DNA of 30,750 nt from a virus, in the IMG/VR virus record IMGVR_UViG_3300025086_000142, positions 1 to 30,750 of that record; one strand, 5' to 3'. Under the pieces are notes generated by a model, which saw nothing but the letters and a program-made list of their open reading frames with translations, ran no database searches and had not been told where the DNA came from. How positions within the stretch are numbered: the first letter of the stretch is position 1; every line of letters begins with the position of its first letter. The position numbers were made by a program, and so were the translations under genes. Below, in pieces: positions 1 to 7,372 of the stretch.

Positions 1-1248
1 GATTATCAAGCCGCTGACAATACATATGTGCAAAATCAAGCATCGTTTACTGATGGGCGTACTCGTGGAATGACGAAAGCCAAAGTGGACCATGTAATTC
101 TCAAGATGCAAGACCGTATAGACAATATGACTCGCAACGCTTGGCGACCTTATTTGGTTTCAGCCGAGTATATCAACTTCGATACCTACAAGCCATACCG
201 ACGACGATATTATACTGATTATGTCGGCACTGCACCCCTGCTTTTTAGGAATATCCAGCAAATCCTTCGCCTTGAATTATGGCAGGGTGATGATTACCGT
301 GAAATTGGTGCGGCAGAAGTCCGTGTCAAGTTCGACGATGTTTCCGACCTTGCTTCGGCGGCTGTTTACATGTCACCCGGTAATGGTAGTGTGGCTACTC
401 TTGCTCAAGGAACAGGTACAGGGCAGTGGCGAGATGACTTTGATGCTTCTACAGTGGCCCAAAACTTTGCTGACCTTGTAAACAAAGAAGACAGAGTAAG
501 TAAAGCGGCTGTAGAGTTTTCACCTACTTTTACACTTGAAGGTTCAACATCAAATGTTGCATTGCATAACGAGTTTTACGCTACTGCGAATGCTGATTAC
601 GGAACAGGTGTTGTCAAAGTTACAAGTATGCGTGGTGTAAAAAGCGGTGAAGTATGCAGTATCGTTACTACATCATCAAACATTGAGATAGACCAAACGC
701 AAACCAACAGCACTACTTTTTCAAGTCTTGATTCTACCACAGTCAATGTAGCATCAACCACAGGATTCGTAAACGCTGGTGTGGCTATTGATGCCAGCGG
801 TGATGTATTCCGATACACTGGTAAAACCGCTACATCGTTTACTGGATGCGTAGCGGTCACAGGTAGTTTGGGTGCAATTACAGGGGCTATCACTCAACAA
901 TCTCTTTTGGTTGACCTACAAGGCGGCTCAAGCAGTGGAGACAGCGCACGACTTCGTGATTGGTGGATGGACCATGAAGTGGGTATTATTTACTTCAACA
1001 ACTCATATCCGTTTTTTGAATGGAATGCAATTAAAGTGTCTTACATTTACGGTGAAAGATATTTAGAAAAGGCTATTGAAGATATTTGCACCAAGATGGT
1101 AGCAATTGAATTACTCATGTCCGATGACCGTTCAGTGCTTATTCCCGAAGGAACTCAAAACATTGACCTTGCCAGCAAGGTGCAACTCTACCAAGCCGAG
1201 ATTGACCGAACTCTACCAAAGTATGTTGAAATGGTGGTCTTTGAATGA
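1..1248 (+). CDS. Head-tail connector/adaptor-like protein, 5' end outside the window
   Basis: The frame is open from base 1 and has no ribosome binding site before the GTG at 28, so the gene probably begins upstream and only its N-terminus is missing. The N-terminal part (DGRTRGMTKAKVDHVI) and the C-terminal helices (YLEKAIEDICTKMVAIELL, then LPKYVEMVVFE) have the look of the small helical connector proteins that dock under the portal. Between them lies a long beta-rich insertion of roughly 200 residues. It includes a bead-like module ending FRYTGKTATSFTGC (DNA 721-849) that recurs in the giant tip protein. At about 406 residues or more it is far longer than a plain connector of the gp6 type. 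It is the first gene of the visible operon and its stop overlaps the next start (ATGA). The role is assigned from position and the helical ends; a different neck or head-decoration role remains possible. Confidence 0.6.
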   Translation, partial: DYQAADNTYVQNQASFTDGRTRGMTKAKVDHVILKMQDRIDNMTRNAWRPYLVSAEYINFDTYKPYRRRYYTDYVGTAPLLFRNIQQILRLELWQGDDYREIGAAEVRVKFDDVSDLASAAVYMSPGNGSVATLAQGTGTGQWRDDFDASTVAQNFADLVNKEDRVSKAAVEFSPTFTLEGSTSNVALHNEFYATANADYGTGVVKVTSMRGVKSGEVCSIVTTSSNIEIDQTQTNSTTFSSLDSTTVNVASTTGFVNAGVAIDASGDVFRYTGKTATSFTGCVAVTGSLGAITGAITQQSLLVDLQGGSSSGDSARLRDWWMDHEVGIIYFNNSYPFFEWNAIKVSYIYGERYLEKAIEDICTKMVAIELLMSDDRSVLIPEGTQNIDLASKVQLYQAEIDRTLPKYVEMVVFE

Positions 1249-1616
1249 GCGTGAGAGAGTTCACCAAAGCCGGAGACAACTTTCACACTCAACTTACTGA
1301 AATGTATGTCAAAGACAAGCAATTGCAACAACAAATGCGAGAAGAGTTTACTCAAGAACCCGAAGACTTTCGTGAACGAATGATGGACATAGAGGCTACT
1401 GCTCACGGATTACGCAAAACCGAGCGTGGTTACTTTAACACTTCAAGTAAAAAACAAGCCACTGATGAAGAGATGGAGAAACTCTTGAAAGCCACCGATG
1501 ATGCAATGCTACGCATGAATCCTAAGATGGCGGAAAATAACCTTCAATTTAAGGATGGTTTTATTATTCCTTTACACTTCAAAGAACTTAGCGACAAAAT
1601 AGAAGGTGGTATCTAA
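1245..1616 (+). CDS. Small charged helical protein of the neck region, function unknown
   Basis: This 123-residue protein has no family I recognise. It is rich in Glu, Lys, Gln and Met and looks largely alpha-helical (for example KDKQLQQQMREEF and ATDEEMEKLLKATDDAM), with a short hydrophobic C-terminal stretch (DGFIIPLHFKEL). It has no signal peptide or membrane segment. The ATG at 1245 overlaps the upstream stop as ATGA, and GGTGG lies 7 bases before it, which supports this start. It sits between the connector-like gene and the tail terminator-like gene. In many siphoviruses that slot holds a head-closure or neck protein, but those are usually beta-barrels, so the positional guess is weak. 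Confidence 0.75.
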   Translation: MSVREFTKAGDNFHTQLTEMYVKDKQLQQQMREEFTQEPEDFRERMMDIEATAHGLRKTERGYFNTSSKKQATDEEMEKLLKATDDAMLRMNPKMAENNLQFKDGFIIPLHFKELSDKIEGGI

Positions 1617-2065
1617 TGGTAGCGACATGGACTGAATCACTTGATGTTGTCATAGGTTTATTTCAAACTGAATGGAATAGGGCGAACACCAGCAATATAC
1701 GCCCGATTGTTCTTGACATTGCAGACACTTCGCCGGAAAGAGGAAAGCGGCTTGACCTTCAACGGCATGATTATGTCCTGTGCTACGAGACAGCACATAA
1801 CGAAGAAGCACCCGAATTATTCTACGATTTCGTCACTTCTCGTATCAATATCACCGTTGACATGCGAACAATTAAGGGTAGGAAGCATCTGCAAGCACTT
1901 GAGAACGAAGTGCGTAGGGTAGTTCATAGTAAACGAAAGGGGGATGGAGTAAGTTTTGACCGTTTAGTTTTCAAGACCCGCACCGACCTTTCCGACCGTA
2001 GCAAACAATTATTCCGCATGACATTCCAAATAGAAGTAGTAATTCTCGCAGAAGCAATACCATGA
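1616..2065 (+). CDS. Tail terminator / tail completion-like protein
   Basis: The 149-residue product has the expected size and pattern of a tail terminator, the ring protein that caps the tail tube and joins it to the head. It shows an N-terminal helix (ESLDVVIGLFQTEWN), a beta-strand region, a central strand-helix with ITVDMRTIKGRKHLQALENEV, and a C-terminal strand (LFRMTFQIEVVILAEAIP) like the closing strand of that alpha/beta fold. It lies directly before the tail tube gene, the usual place. ATG at 1616 overlaps the upstream TAA (TAATG) and AGGTGG lies 6 bases upstream. The assignment rests on position and secondary-structure pattern, not on a unique motif. Confidence 0.6.
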   Translation: MVATWTESLDVVIGLFQTEWNRANTSNIRPIVLDIADTSPERGKRLDLQRHDYVLCYETAHNEEAPELFYDFVTSRINITVDMRTIKGRKHLQALENEVRRVVHSKRKGDGVSFDRLVFKTRTDLSDRSKQLFRMTFQIEVVILAEAIP

Positions 2066-2075
2066 GTTGATTAAG

Positions 2076-4001
2076 ATGCCAAGCACAGTGTATAAGGGAG
2101 ATTTAGCAGAAGTATCATTTGCACCGGAAACGGGTATGGTAATTAGAATCGGTACTGCTTCTTCTGCTGATGTAGGATTAACTCTCGCAACAAGCGGTAA
2201 CATTACTACTTTAACATTCAAATTAGAAGTAAACAATGTTTTATTTGATAGTAACCATAAATTAAACTACCCAAAGAACATGTTAGTTGGCTCTCAAATG
2301 GTTTGGACTACTGCTGGCGGAACTGGTGCTGATGATGTTGTATCGGGTGATTTAGCAAGTAATGGGCGTATTTTTACTATTGTTGAAAATGATGGTGCTA
2401 CTCTAAAAATTACACCCGCTATGCTTACACCCGCTATGGCAACTATGGGGCCGGGTAATACATTTGAAATCCTACCTTACAAAACTCCGCCAATGGATAT
2501 ATCCATGACACACACACTACCTACAGATTCTAATGTAGGTGAAAGAGTCAAAACAGACCAGTTCTTGGGTATTGCTACGGCTCTTACTCTACCGGAAACT
2601 AAAGTAGATTTGAAGCGATACCATGTTGTAGGGCTTGGTCGAGATGTAAGTGTACAAGTTCCCGGCAAACTTACCAATGAAGGCGGCTCATTTGAAGTCG
2701 CTATGCATTCGGCTCGTTGGCTCAAATACTGTCTTGGTAATGAATTGATTTTATCACCCGATAGCGGTACTCTTGGTACTCAACTTGCCAGCGCATCACT
2801 CGCAGGTCAATCATATCTCGACTTAGATGAAACTACCATTAGCGGTGTTCCTATCGCTGTTGGAGATTACTTGGAGATTCGTGATGATGCACCTCTCGTT
2901 CCTATTGTAAGCGACCATGAACCCGATGCAGACTCATCATCAGCATGGGCGGGAAATATGACTGATTTTTTGTTTGACAACGCTAAACCACACGAAGTGC
3001 GCCGTGTTATCGCAATATCCGAACACGCAAGTGATTTTAGGGTATATTTGGATGAACCTTTGGCTTACCCACACTTGGTTAATACAGATGTAGAACTTCG
3101 TGACCCCGGCACTACCGCTTCTTTACCTGTTATAGTAACATCAGCAGGTGTAATCACCAACCCAGTTAAAAGGCTTTTGTTTTCCCGAAGTTCTCAACCT
3201 TCATTTGCTCTTGAAGTATCTCAACGACGACGAGATATGGACACTGATGAATCAACGATAGATGGTGGAGTTGGAGATACAAAGGAGTTGACTCGTGTAT
3301 TCCGTGGCTGTAAGGTCACAGACTGGACTATGACAACTGACAACGATGCGGCACTACGCCTTTCAGTCAATTTCAATGCGGCTCTATGTTACACCGATAC
3401 CGGTCGTTTAGAAGGAACTAATTCACGATACGCCTCTCACCGTATGTTTGATGACACCGCTAATACAGCACAGAAACGCATTGAATCCGGTATTGCACTG
3501 GGAACACAGAAACCGTTTATGTTTTACAACGGTAGTATCACATTGGCTGGACAACAAGTTGCTCAAGTCATGAACTTTTCATTAACCGGACAAACAGGTA
3601 TGCAAGCATTCCATACTATTAACGGTCATTATCAATCAAGTTCCGCTTCTACCGACCAAGTACCATTTGCTGGTGCAAGAAACGCTAATCTCATGATTGA
3701 AGGTCAAACATCGTATGAAATGACAATGGAGATTGCAGTTGATGACCCGCTTTTCTATCATAAAATGCGTACAGGAACCGAGTTTAGTGTTAATGGTGAA
3801 GGTGATTCAACAACCAATCAAATCCGTATTATATTTGAAAAGAACCTTACTGGTGAAAAAATGGTGTTATTGATTGATGATTACTACATTATCGAAGCAC
3901 CGTTACAAATCCCCGAAGACAAAGGTGTAGTAAAATCCACATTGAAAATTATGCCAAAGTCTATCAAAGTCTTAGCAACTGACGCAGTGCCAAAGTATTG
4001 A
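2076..4001 (+). CDS. Major tail tube protein
   Basis: This protein builds the tube through which DNA leaves the capsid. The C-terminal third carries typical tube-protein sequence: KPFMFYNGSITLAGQQVAQV, then VMNFSLTGQTGM, then a strand pair around MIEGQTSYEMTMEIAVDDPL, ending KSTLKIMPKSIKVLA. The N-terminal part (VYKGDLAEVSFAPETGMVI, later MDISMTHTLPTD) is also beta-rich. At about 641 residues it is much longer than simple tube proteins (roughly 150-300), so it probably carries added surface domains; residues about 70-130 and 230-390 are candidates. No sheath gene precedes it, which argues for a non-contractile tail. I chose ATG 2076 over the in-frame TTG at 2067; the ribosome binding site is weak for both. 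A TGA-AGGTG junction leads to the SAP-domain gene. Confidence 0.8.
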   Translation: MPSTVYKGDLAEVSFAPETGMVIRIGTASSADVGLTLATSGNITTLTFKLEVNNVLFDSNHKLNYPKNMLVGSQMVWTTAGGTGADDVVSGDLASNGRIFTIVENDGATLKITPAMLTPAMATMGPGNTFEILPYKTPPMDISMTHTLPTDSNVGERVKTDQFLGIATALTLPETKVDLKRYHVVGLGRDVSVQVPGKLTNEGGSFEVAMHSARWLKYCLGNELILSPDSGTLGTQLASASLAGQSYLDLDETTISGVPIAVGDYLEIRDDAPLVPIVSDHEPDADSSSAWAGNMTDFLFDNAKPHEVRRVIAISEHASDFRVYLDEPLAYPHLVNTDVELRDPGTTASLPVIVTSAGVITNPVKRLLFSRSSQPSFALEVSQRRRDMDTDESTIDGGVGDTKELTRVFRGCKVTDWTMTTDNDAALRLSVNFNAALCYTDTGRLEGTNSRYASHRMFDDTANTAQKRIESGIALGTQKPFMFYNGSITLAGQQVAQVMNFSLTGQTGMQAFHTINGHYQSSSASTDQVPFAGARNANLMIEGQTSYEMTMEIAVDDPLFYHKMRTGTEFSVNGEGDSTTNQIRIIFEKNLTGEKMVLLIDDYYIIEAPLQIPEDKGVVKSTLKIMPKSIKVLATDAVPKY

Positions 4002-4011
4002 GGTGAAATAT

Positions 4012-4497
4012 ATGAAACAATCACTACAAAAATACAGTCGCCTCGGACCAGTTGGGTATGCCAAGTGGGTGTGTCAAGCAAATGGTGTAGAGTTTAGTGA
4101 TGATATGCTTGAACTGATAGATAACCATGCTATCCACGCACATGTCGCTGACATGCTCAACAATCCTGTTGAAGTGGTTGAAGAAGAAATTAACCCACTG
4201 GTGCAAGAAGAAGTACCATCCCCCTTCGTCGTTGACGAAGTACAATACGATTCCCTTACTGTCGCTGAATTGCGAGAACTATGTAAAGAACGAGGCTTGC
4301 CCGTTTCCGGTACAAAAGCCGAGATAGTTCTGCGACTCAACCAAGACGACGAGGGTGTGACTGACGGCCCTACCGAAGAGGTAGCCCCCGAAGAAACGCC
4401 GGATGCCCCCACCGAAGAGGTGGCCGCACCCATTGGAAGTGAAATAGATGAGCAAACAACAAGTAGTGATGAACAAGAGCCTATTATTGAAGAATGA
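4012..4497 (+). CDS. SAP-domain acidic protein in the tail operon
   Basis: The 161-residue product has three parts. Residues 1-55 look helical (YSRLGPVGYAKWVCQANG and DDMLELIDNHAIHAHVADML). Residues about 77-112 match a SAP motif, a helix-extension-helix nucleic-acid-binding fold, with the hallmark VAELRELCKERGLPVSGTKA followed by EIVLRLNQ. The last 45 residues are a low-complexity acidic tail with PTEEVA twice (DNA 4369-4428). ATG 4012 is preferred over the in-frame GTG at 4003 because GAGGTG ends 6 bases before the ATG. It occupies the place between tube and tail assembly chaperones. Its C-terminus overlaps the next gene by 50 bases. SAP domains usually bind DNA or RNA, which is unexpected for a tail-assembly slot; the actual role is unknown. 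Confidence 0.75.
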   Translation: MKQSLQKYSRLGPVGYAKWVCQANGVEFSDDMLELIDNHAIHAHVADMLNNPVEVVEEEINPLVQEEVPSPFVVDEVQYDSLTVAELRELCKERGLPVSGTKAEIVLRLNQDDEGVTDGPTEEVAPEETPDAPTEEVAAPIGSEIDEQTTSSDEQEPIIEE

Positions 4498-4822
4498 CGA
4501 TGTTACCAAGCATAAGATTCGGGTTGACCCCGATGACGAAAGTGCTATCATCGAAGTTTGGGTTCGTGAAATATCATTCCTTGACATTCAAGCCGCCGCC
4601 CAAGAAATGTTCCTTGTATCAAACGGCGATGTAGCATTGAACTTGAAAGGCTACTGGCAATTCGCATTCACCCATTGGGTCACTAAAACAAATCCATCCT
4701 TGACTACAGAAGAAATGCTGTCTCTCAAGGGCTATGTCGGTGAGCAACTCTCCAAAGTGCTACCGCAACCTAATGAGATGGCGGAGGCTTTGCAAGGGGG
4801 GTTTACGAAGCCGACCGAGTGA
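4448..4822 (+). CDS. Tail assembly chaperone, upstream frame (gpG-like)
   Basis: This 124-residue protein sits between the tube and tape measure genes and fits a G-type tail assembly chaperone, which coats the tape measure protein and recruits tube subunits. It starts with beta-like sequence (KHKIRVDPDDESAIIEVWVR) and continues with helices (SFLDIQAAAQEMF; TTEEMLSLKGYVGEQLSKV). The start ATG 4448 lies inside the SAP gene; a second in-frame ATG is at 4469 and neither has a strong ribosome binding site. Near its 3' end the codons GGG GGG (4796-4801) and a strong stem-loop offer a -1 shift into the next frame, giving a fused product of about 218 residues. Sequence similarity to any named chaperone was not evident, so the call rests on position and this frameshift architecture. 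Confidence 0.7.
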   Translation: MSKQQVVMNKSLLLKNDDVTKHKIRVDPDDESAIIEVWVREISFLDIQAAAQEMFLVSNGDVALNLKGYWQFAFTHWVTKTNPSLTTEEMLSLKGYVGEQLSKVLPQPNEMAEALQGGFTKPTE

Positions 4823-4845
4823 GGGTCGAGAAGTTTCTTCGTAAA
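4795..4845 (+). promoter_or_regulatory. Candidate programmed -1 frameshift signal: G6 slip site plus stem-loop
   Basis: The upstream frame reads CAA GGG GGG TTT, giving the heptamer A GGG GGG at 4795-4801. Directly after it TTTACGAAG (4802-4810) is perfectly complementary to CTTCGTAAA (4837-4845). Inside that stem CGACC (4812-4816) pairs with GGTCG (4824-4828), leaving a 7-base loop (4817-4823) that contains the GTG at 4819. The -1 frame is open only from 4777, so the slip must occur between 4777 and about 4820, exactly where these elements lie. Frameshifting between the two tail chaperone frames is a conserved trait of long-tailed phages. The zero-base spacing between slip site and stem is shorter than usual, but the AT-rich base of the stem could open. 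Confidence 0.65.
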
Positions 4846-5103
4846 GATAAAATTGACAGTGAAAGTGATTTAACAACTCAAGTAGAACTTTGGGCCTATA
4901 CAATCGCTAAACATTACTCAATATCTTTGCTTGAAGTTTACTCAATGCCCCCTCGGTTATTCAAGCAATCACTCGTTTGGGCGATGGTTGCGACCGAAGA
5001 AGAGAAAAAGCAAACCGAACATAGCAAACAACAGGCGAAGGCAGGTGACAGGGAGATGGTAAGTTTGGATTACTCGTTTTTAGATTGGGAGGGTACTGAA
5101 TGA
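4819..5103 (+). CDS. Tail assembly chaperone, downstream frame (T-like extension)
   Basis: The frame is in the -1 register relative to the upstream chaperone and is open from 4777. It can be read as a frameshift extension or from its own GTG at 4819, which overlaps the upstream stop (GTGA). The sequence is helical: DLTTQVELWAYTIAKHYS, then PRLFKQSLVWAMVATEEEKK. The length (94 residues from GTG) and pattern are typical of the second tail-chaperone frame, and of small G20-type proteins that precede the tape measure. If read by frameshift after 4801, the junction would be EALQGG followed by VYEADRVRVEKFL. The GTG lacks a good Shine-Dalgarno sequence and lies in the loop of a predicted hairpin, which favours the fusion route. 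The stop overlaps the tape measure start (ATGA). Confidence 0.7.
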   Translation: MRVEKFLRKDKIDSESDLTTQVELWAYTIAKHYSISLLEVYSMPPRLFKQSLVWAMVATEEEKKQTEHSKQQAKAGDREMVSLDYSFLDWEGTE

Positions 5104-6194
5104 CACTCTTAGCCACACTCGCCTCCATGTCAACAATGGTAAACAGTATTGGACCAGCGTTCAAAGGTATAGGCCAAATTGCAAAGAAAATGTTTAGCGA
5201 CCTCAAAACATTCGTTAGTGATAAGTTTTTCAAACCAATTCAAGAAAAACTTGATGAATTAGGGGAGTGGTGGGAAGGATTTAAGACAAGTGCGGCAGAT
5301 GTATGGCAATCAATACAGCAGTTTGCAGTTGATAATTTTTTTACACCAATCGGTGATTTACTAAAGTTTATTGGTACAGGATTTTTTGATTTCGGTAAAG
5401 GTGTATTTGAGGTCTTTACAGACATATGGAACTTTGTAAATGATAATTTTTTCAGTCCTATTGGTGACGCCATATTATTTATTGGTACAGCGTTTTTTGA
5501 TTTTGGTAAAGGTGTTTTTGATGTTTTCAAAGCCATGTGGGATTTTGCTGACTTTGTTTTTATTACACCAATATCAAAAGGAATATCATTTCTTATTGAT
5601 TTAGTAGGTAATATTTGGGATTCATTACCTTCTTTACCGGAGATATTTTCTTTGAAATATTGGATTGGGCTTGGTTTAGCAATCGGCACTTCAATTTTTG
5701 ATGCCTTGAACGGTGTTGGTGATTTATTAGGTGATATTTTTAGTATGGAAAACTTAAGTGATACTTTGGGTGGTGTAACTACTTTCTTGGGAGAGGCATT
5801 TAAGTTGGCTATCGAGCCGTTTAGAATAGGTATAAACAGTTTACTTATTGATGTAATCAACGGTATAACTGGGTATCAATTACCTATTATTGGGGAGAGT
5901 CTTCGTTCAATTACAGGTTTTGGTGAAATCCCTCATCTCGCTAAAGGTGGTATCGTCAACAAGCCTACACTCGCTATGATTGGTGAGGATGGGCCGGAGG
6001 CGGTCGTTCCCCTAAGCCAACGCAACAACCCCAGTGGTGCTGGCATGGGCGGCGGTACATACAACATCACCGTCAATGCCGGAGGTATTACAGACCGCAC
6101 AGACAAACGAGCATTAGCAAGGGAGATTGGTAACATGATTCAACAAGAACTCGCTCGCAGTATCGGCGGCTCAACCATGCGAGGGCGGTACTGA
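5100..6194 (+). CDS. Tail tape measure protein (short)
   Basis: This protein sets tail length and passes through the tube lumen. The C-terminal region carries the well-known tape-measure signature HLAKGGIVNKPTLAMIGEDG followed by PEAVVPLSQ, then a Gly-rich stretch and a helix (ALAREIGNMIQQELARSI). The first 290 residues are hydrophobic and aromatic-rich. Residues 41-151 are three 37-residue repeats beginning DKFFKPI, DNFFTPI and DNFFSPI, with a degraded fourth (FVFITPI). Hydrophobic segments such as YWIGLGLAIGTSIFDALNG could span a membrane. At 364 residues it is unusually short; at the usual 0.15 nm per residue it implies a tail of about 55 nm. GGAGG lies 7 bases before ATG 5100, which overlaps the upstream stop. 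Confidence 0.9.
   Translation: MTLLATLASMSTMVNSIGPAFKGIGQIAKKMFSDLKTFVSDKFFKPIQEKLDELGEWWEGFKTSAADVWQSIQQFAVDNFFTPIGDLLKFIGTGFFDFGKGVFEVFTDIWNFVNDNFFSPIGDAILFIGTAFFDFGKGVFDVFKAMWDFADFVFITPISKGISFLIDLVGNIWDSLPSLPEIFSLKYWIGLGLAIGTSIFDALNGVGDLLGDIFSMENLSDTLGGVTTFLGEAFKLAIEPFRIGINSLLIDVINGITGYQLPIIGESLRSITGFGEIPHLAKGGIVNKPTLAMIGEDGPEAVVPLSQRNNPSGAGMGGGTYNITVNAGGITDRTDKRALAREIGNMIQQELARSIGGSTMRGRY
5220..5552 (+). repeat. Three tandem 111-bp (37-codon) repeats in the tape measure gene
   Basis: Units run 5220-5330, 5331-5441 and 5442-5552, in frame. Units two and three are clearly alike at DNA level (both begin GATAATTTTTT and share TTTATTGGTACAG and GGTAAAGGTGT). Unit one is recognisable mainly as protein (DKFFKPI start, Trp and Phe spacing). 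A weaker fourth unit follows from about 5553. Gain or loss of one unit would change tail length by a fixed step. Confidence 0.85.
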
Positions 6195-7363
6195 TGGCGG
6201 TAAATATCCCTATTCGATTGGTGCGTAAAGACGGTGGTTTGATACCGTTGAATGTAACTACTCTTACATTGGATGTTGACCGTAGTATCAACCCACATAC
6301 CATTCCCTTTGCTGGTGGTGAAAGGTTTGCTTTTGATTTAAATATGGCAAAGGCTGTTATTCTTTTAGAAGGTATCATTACTGATGATGACTTAGTAAGT
6401 ATAGAACTTGGTAAAGGTGCAACCGCTTCTATTGATTTTTCAAGAGTAAGAGATTATGCTAACAGAACTTTCGCCTATGTAAGTAGCACATTGCAAGCAT
6501 TAACCGATGAAATGACTAATGATAGTTTCGACCATGTAGAAACTCCCCAACTCACAATTACCGCAAAAGATGGTGAAACATTTGTAATACATTTAATTAA
6601 GTCATCTACTGCTCATGGATATAACTTAGGGAGTAGTGGTAAATATCACATTGCCATCCATGACACCACTGATTTAAACACGGCTACTGAAATTGCTACT
6701 AATTTACGAGATTTACTTAACAGTAGTGCAGGGCCAAGTAGTAACACTTTGAGTAGCAGATTTACGGCTTCACTTGCTACTTCGACAGTAAGCCATGAAG
6801 CAGATACTACTGTTATTATATCTCTCGACACAGTAGGAGATACAAACAATAACAATACACCTTCATGGAAAGAAACGGGGCGTTACCCTCCTATCACTAC
6901 GCATTTTGTAGGAGGGGTGGATTCTGCATCTCAATTTAACAGTATGAGTGCTGGTGATAAGGTAATGTTCCTTTATGCCACGCTTAACAATTCTAATGAC
7001 GGTGGCTCTATCGTACCTTTAGTAACTGCCGCCCAAAGAGTATTTACTGGTAATAATTTAAACAAAAAATACGGTGATTACATAAAAGGTATTCAAATAC
7101 CGTTCAATTCTTCTGTTAATAATAGCGGTGGTGACAAATATGTTGCTAAAAACTTTTTTATGCCTACTGGCCCCTTACACGATACTGATTCAAAACACCC
7201 CAGTCAAGCCGAAGATGCTTCTACTGAAGTACTAAATCCAAACGCTACTGGTGATAAAGCGTTCATTAAAGGCACAGTAACTAAAGCCACCTTTGTTCAA
7301 TTAGGTGGTGAACCTATTTATCAATTTAATATTCAATTTGTTCCTGTAGAACATATCATATGA
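6194..7363 (+). CDS. Distal tail (Dit)-like protein
   Basis: The gene follows the tape measure directly, the standard position of the distal tail protein, which forms the ring at the end of the tube and connects the tip. Residues 1-100 fit that role: a strand-rich start (NIPIRLVRKDGGLIPLNVTT), then DRSINPHTIPFAGGERFAFD, then AVILLEGIITDDD. Residues about 115-290 look like an inserted Ser/Thr/Asn-rich beta domain, and the last 40 residues return to tail-like strands ending YQFNIQFVPVEHII. At 389 residues it is larger than a minimal Dit core. ATG 6194 overlaps the upstream TGA (TGATG), with GAGG 9 bases before it. The assignment is from position plus the N-terminal pattern. Confidence 0.6.
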   Translation: MAVNIPIRLVRKDGGLIPLNVTTLTLDVDRSINPHTIPFAGGERFAFDLNMAKAVILLEGIITDDDLVSIELGKGATASIDFSRVRDYANRTFAYVSSTLQALTDEMTNDSFDHVETPQLTITAKDGETFVIHLIKSSTAHGYNLGSSGKYHIAIHDTTDLNTATEIATNLRDLLNSSAGPSSNTLSSRFTASLATSTVSHEADTTVIISLDTVGDTNNNNTPSWKETGRYPPITTHFVGGVDSASQFNSMSAGDKVMFLYATLNNSNDGGSIVPLVTAAQRVFTGNNLNKKYGDYIKGIQIPFNSSVNNSGGDKYVAKNFFMPTGPLHDTDSKHPSQAEDASTEVLNPNATGDKAFIKGTVTKATFVQLGGEPIYQFNIQFVPVEHII

Positions 7364-7372
7364 GGTGTATTT

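Noticed and set aside
28-1248. GTG at 28 as the true start of the first gene
   Set aside because: The frame is open to base 1, the residues before the GTG read on smoothly, and no ribosome binding site precedes it, so the gene more likely begins upstream of the window.
2067-2075. TTG 2067 as the tail tube start
   Set aside because: ATG 2076 is nearby, starts a natural N-terminus (MPSTVYKG), and the TTG has no better ribosome binding site; the choice remains slightly uncertain.
4074-4433. 119-codon Ser/Thr-rich antisense frame
   Set aside because: It is the complement of the Glu-rich SAP-domain gene; the low-complexity Ser/Thr composition follows from that.
5240-5860. 206-codon antisense frame opposite the tape measure gene
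   Set aside because: It lies wholly opposite a well-supported gene, its repeats are the mirror of the 37-residue repeats, and its Lys/Pro/Ser-rich sequence matches no family.
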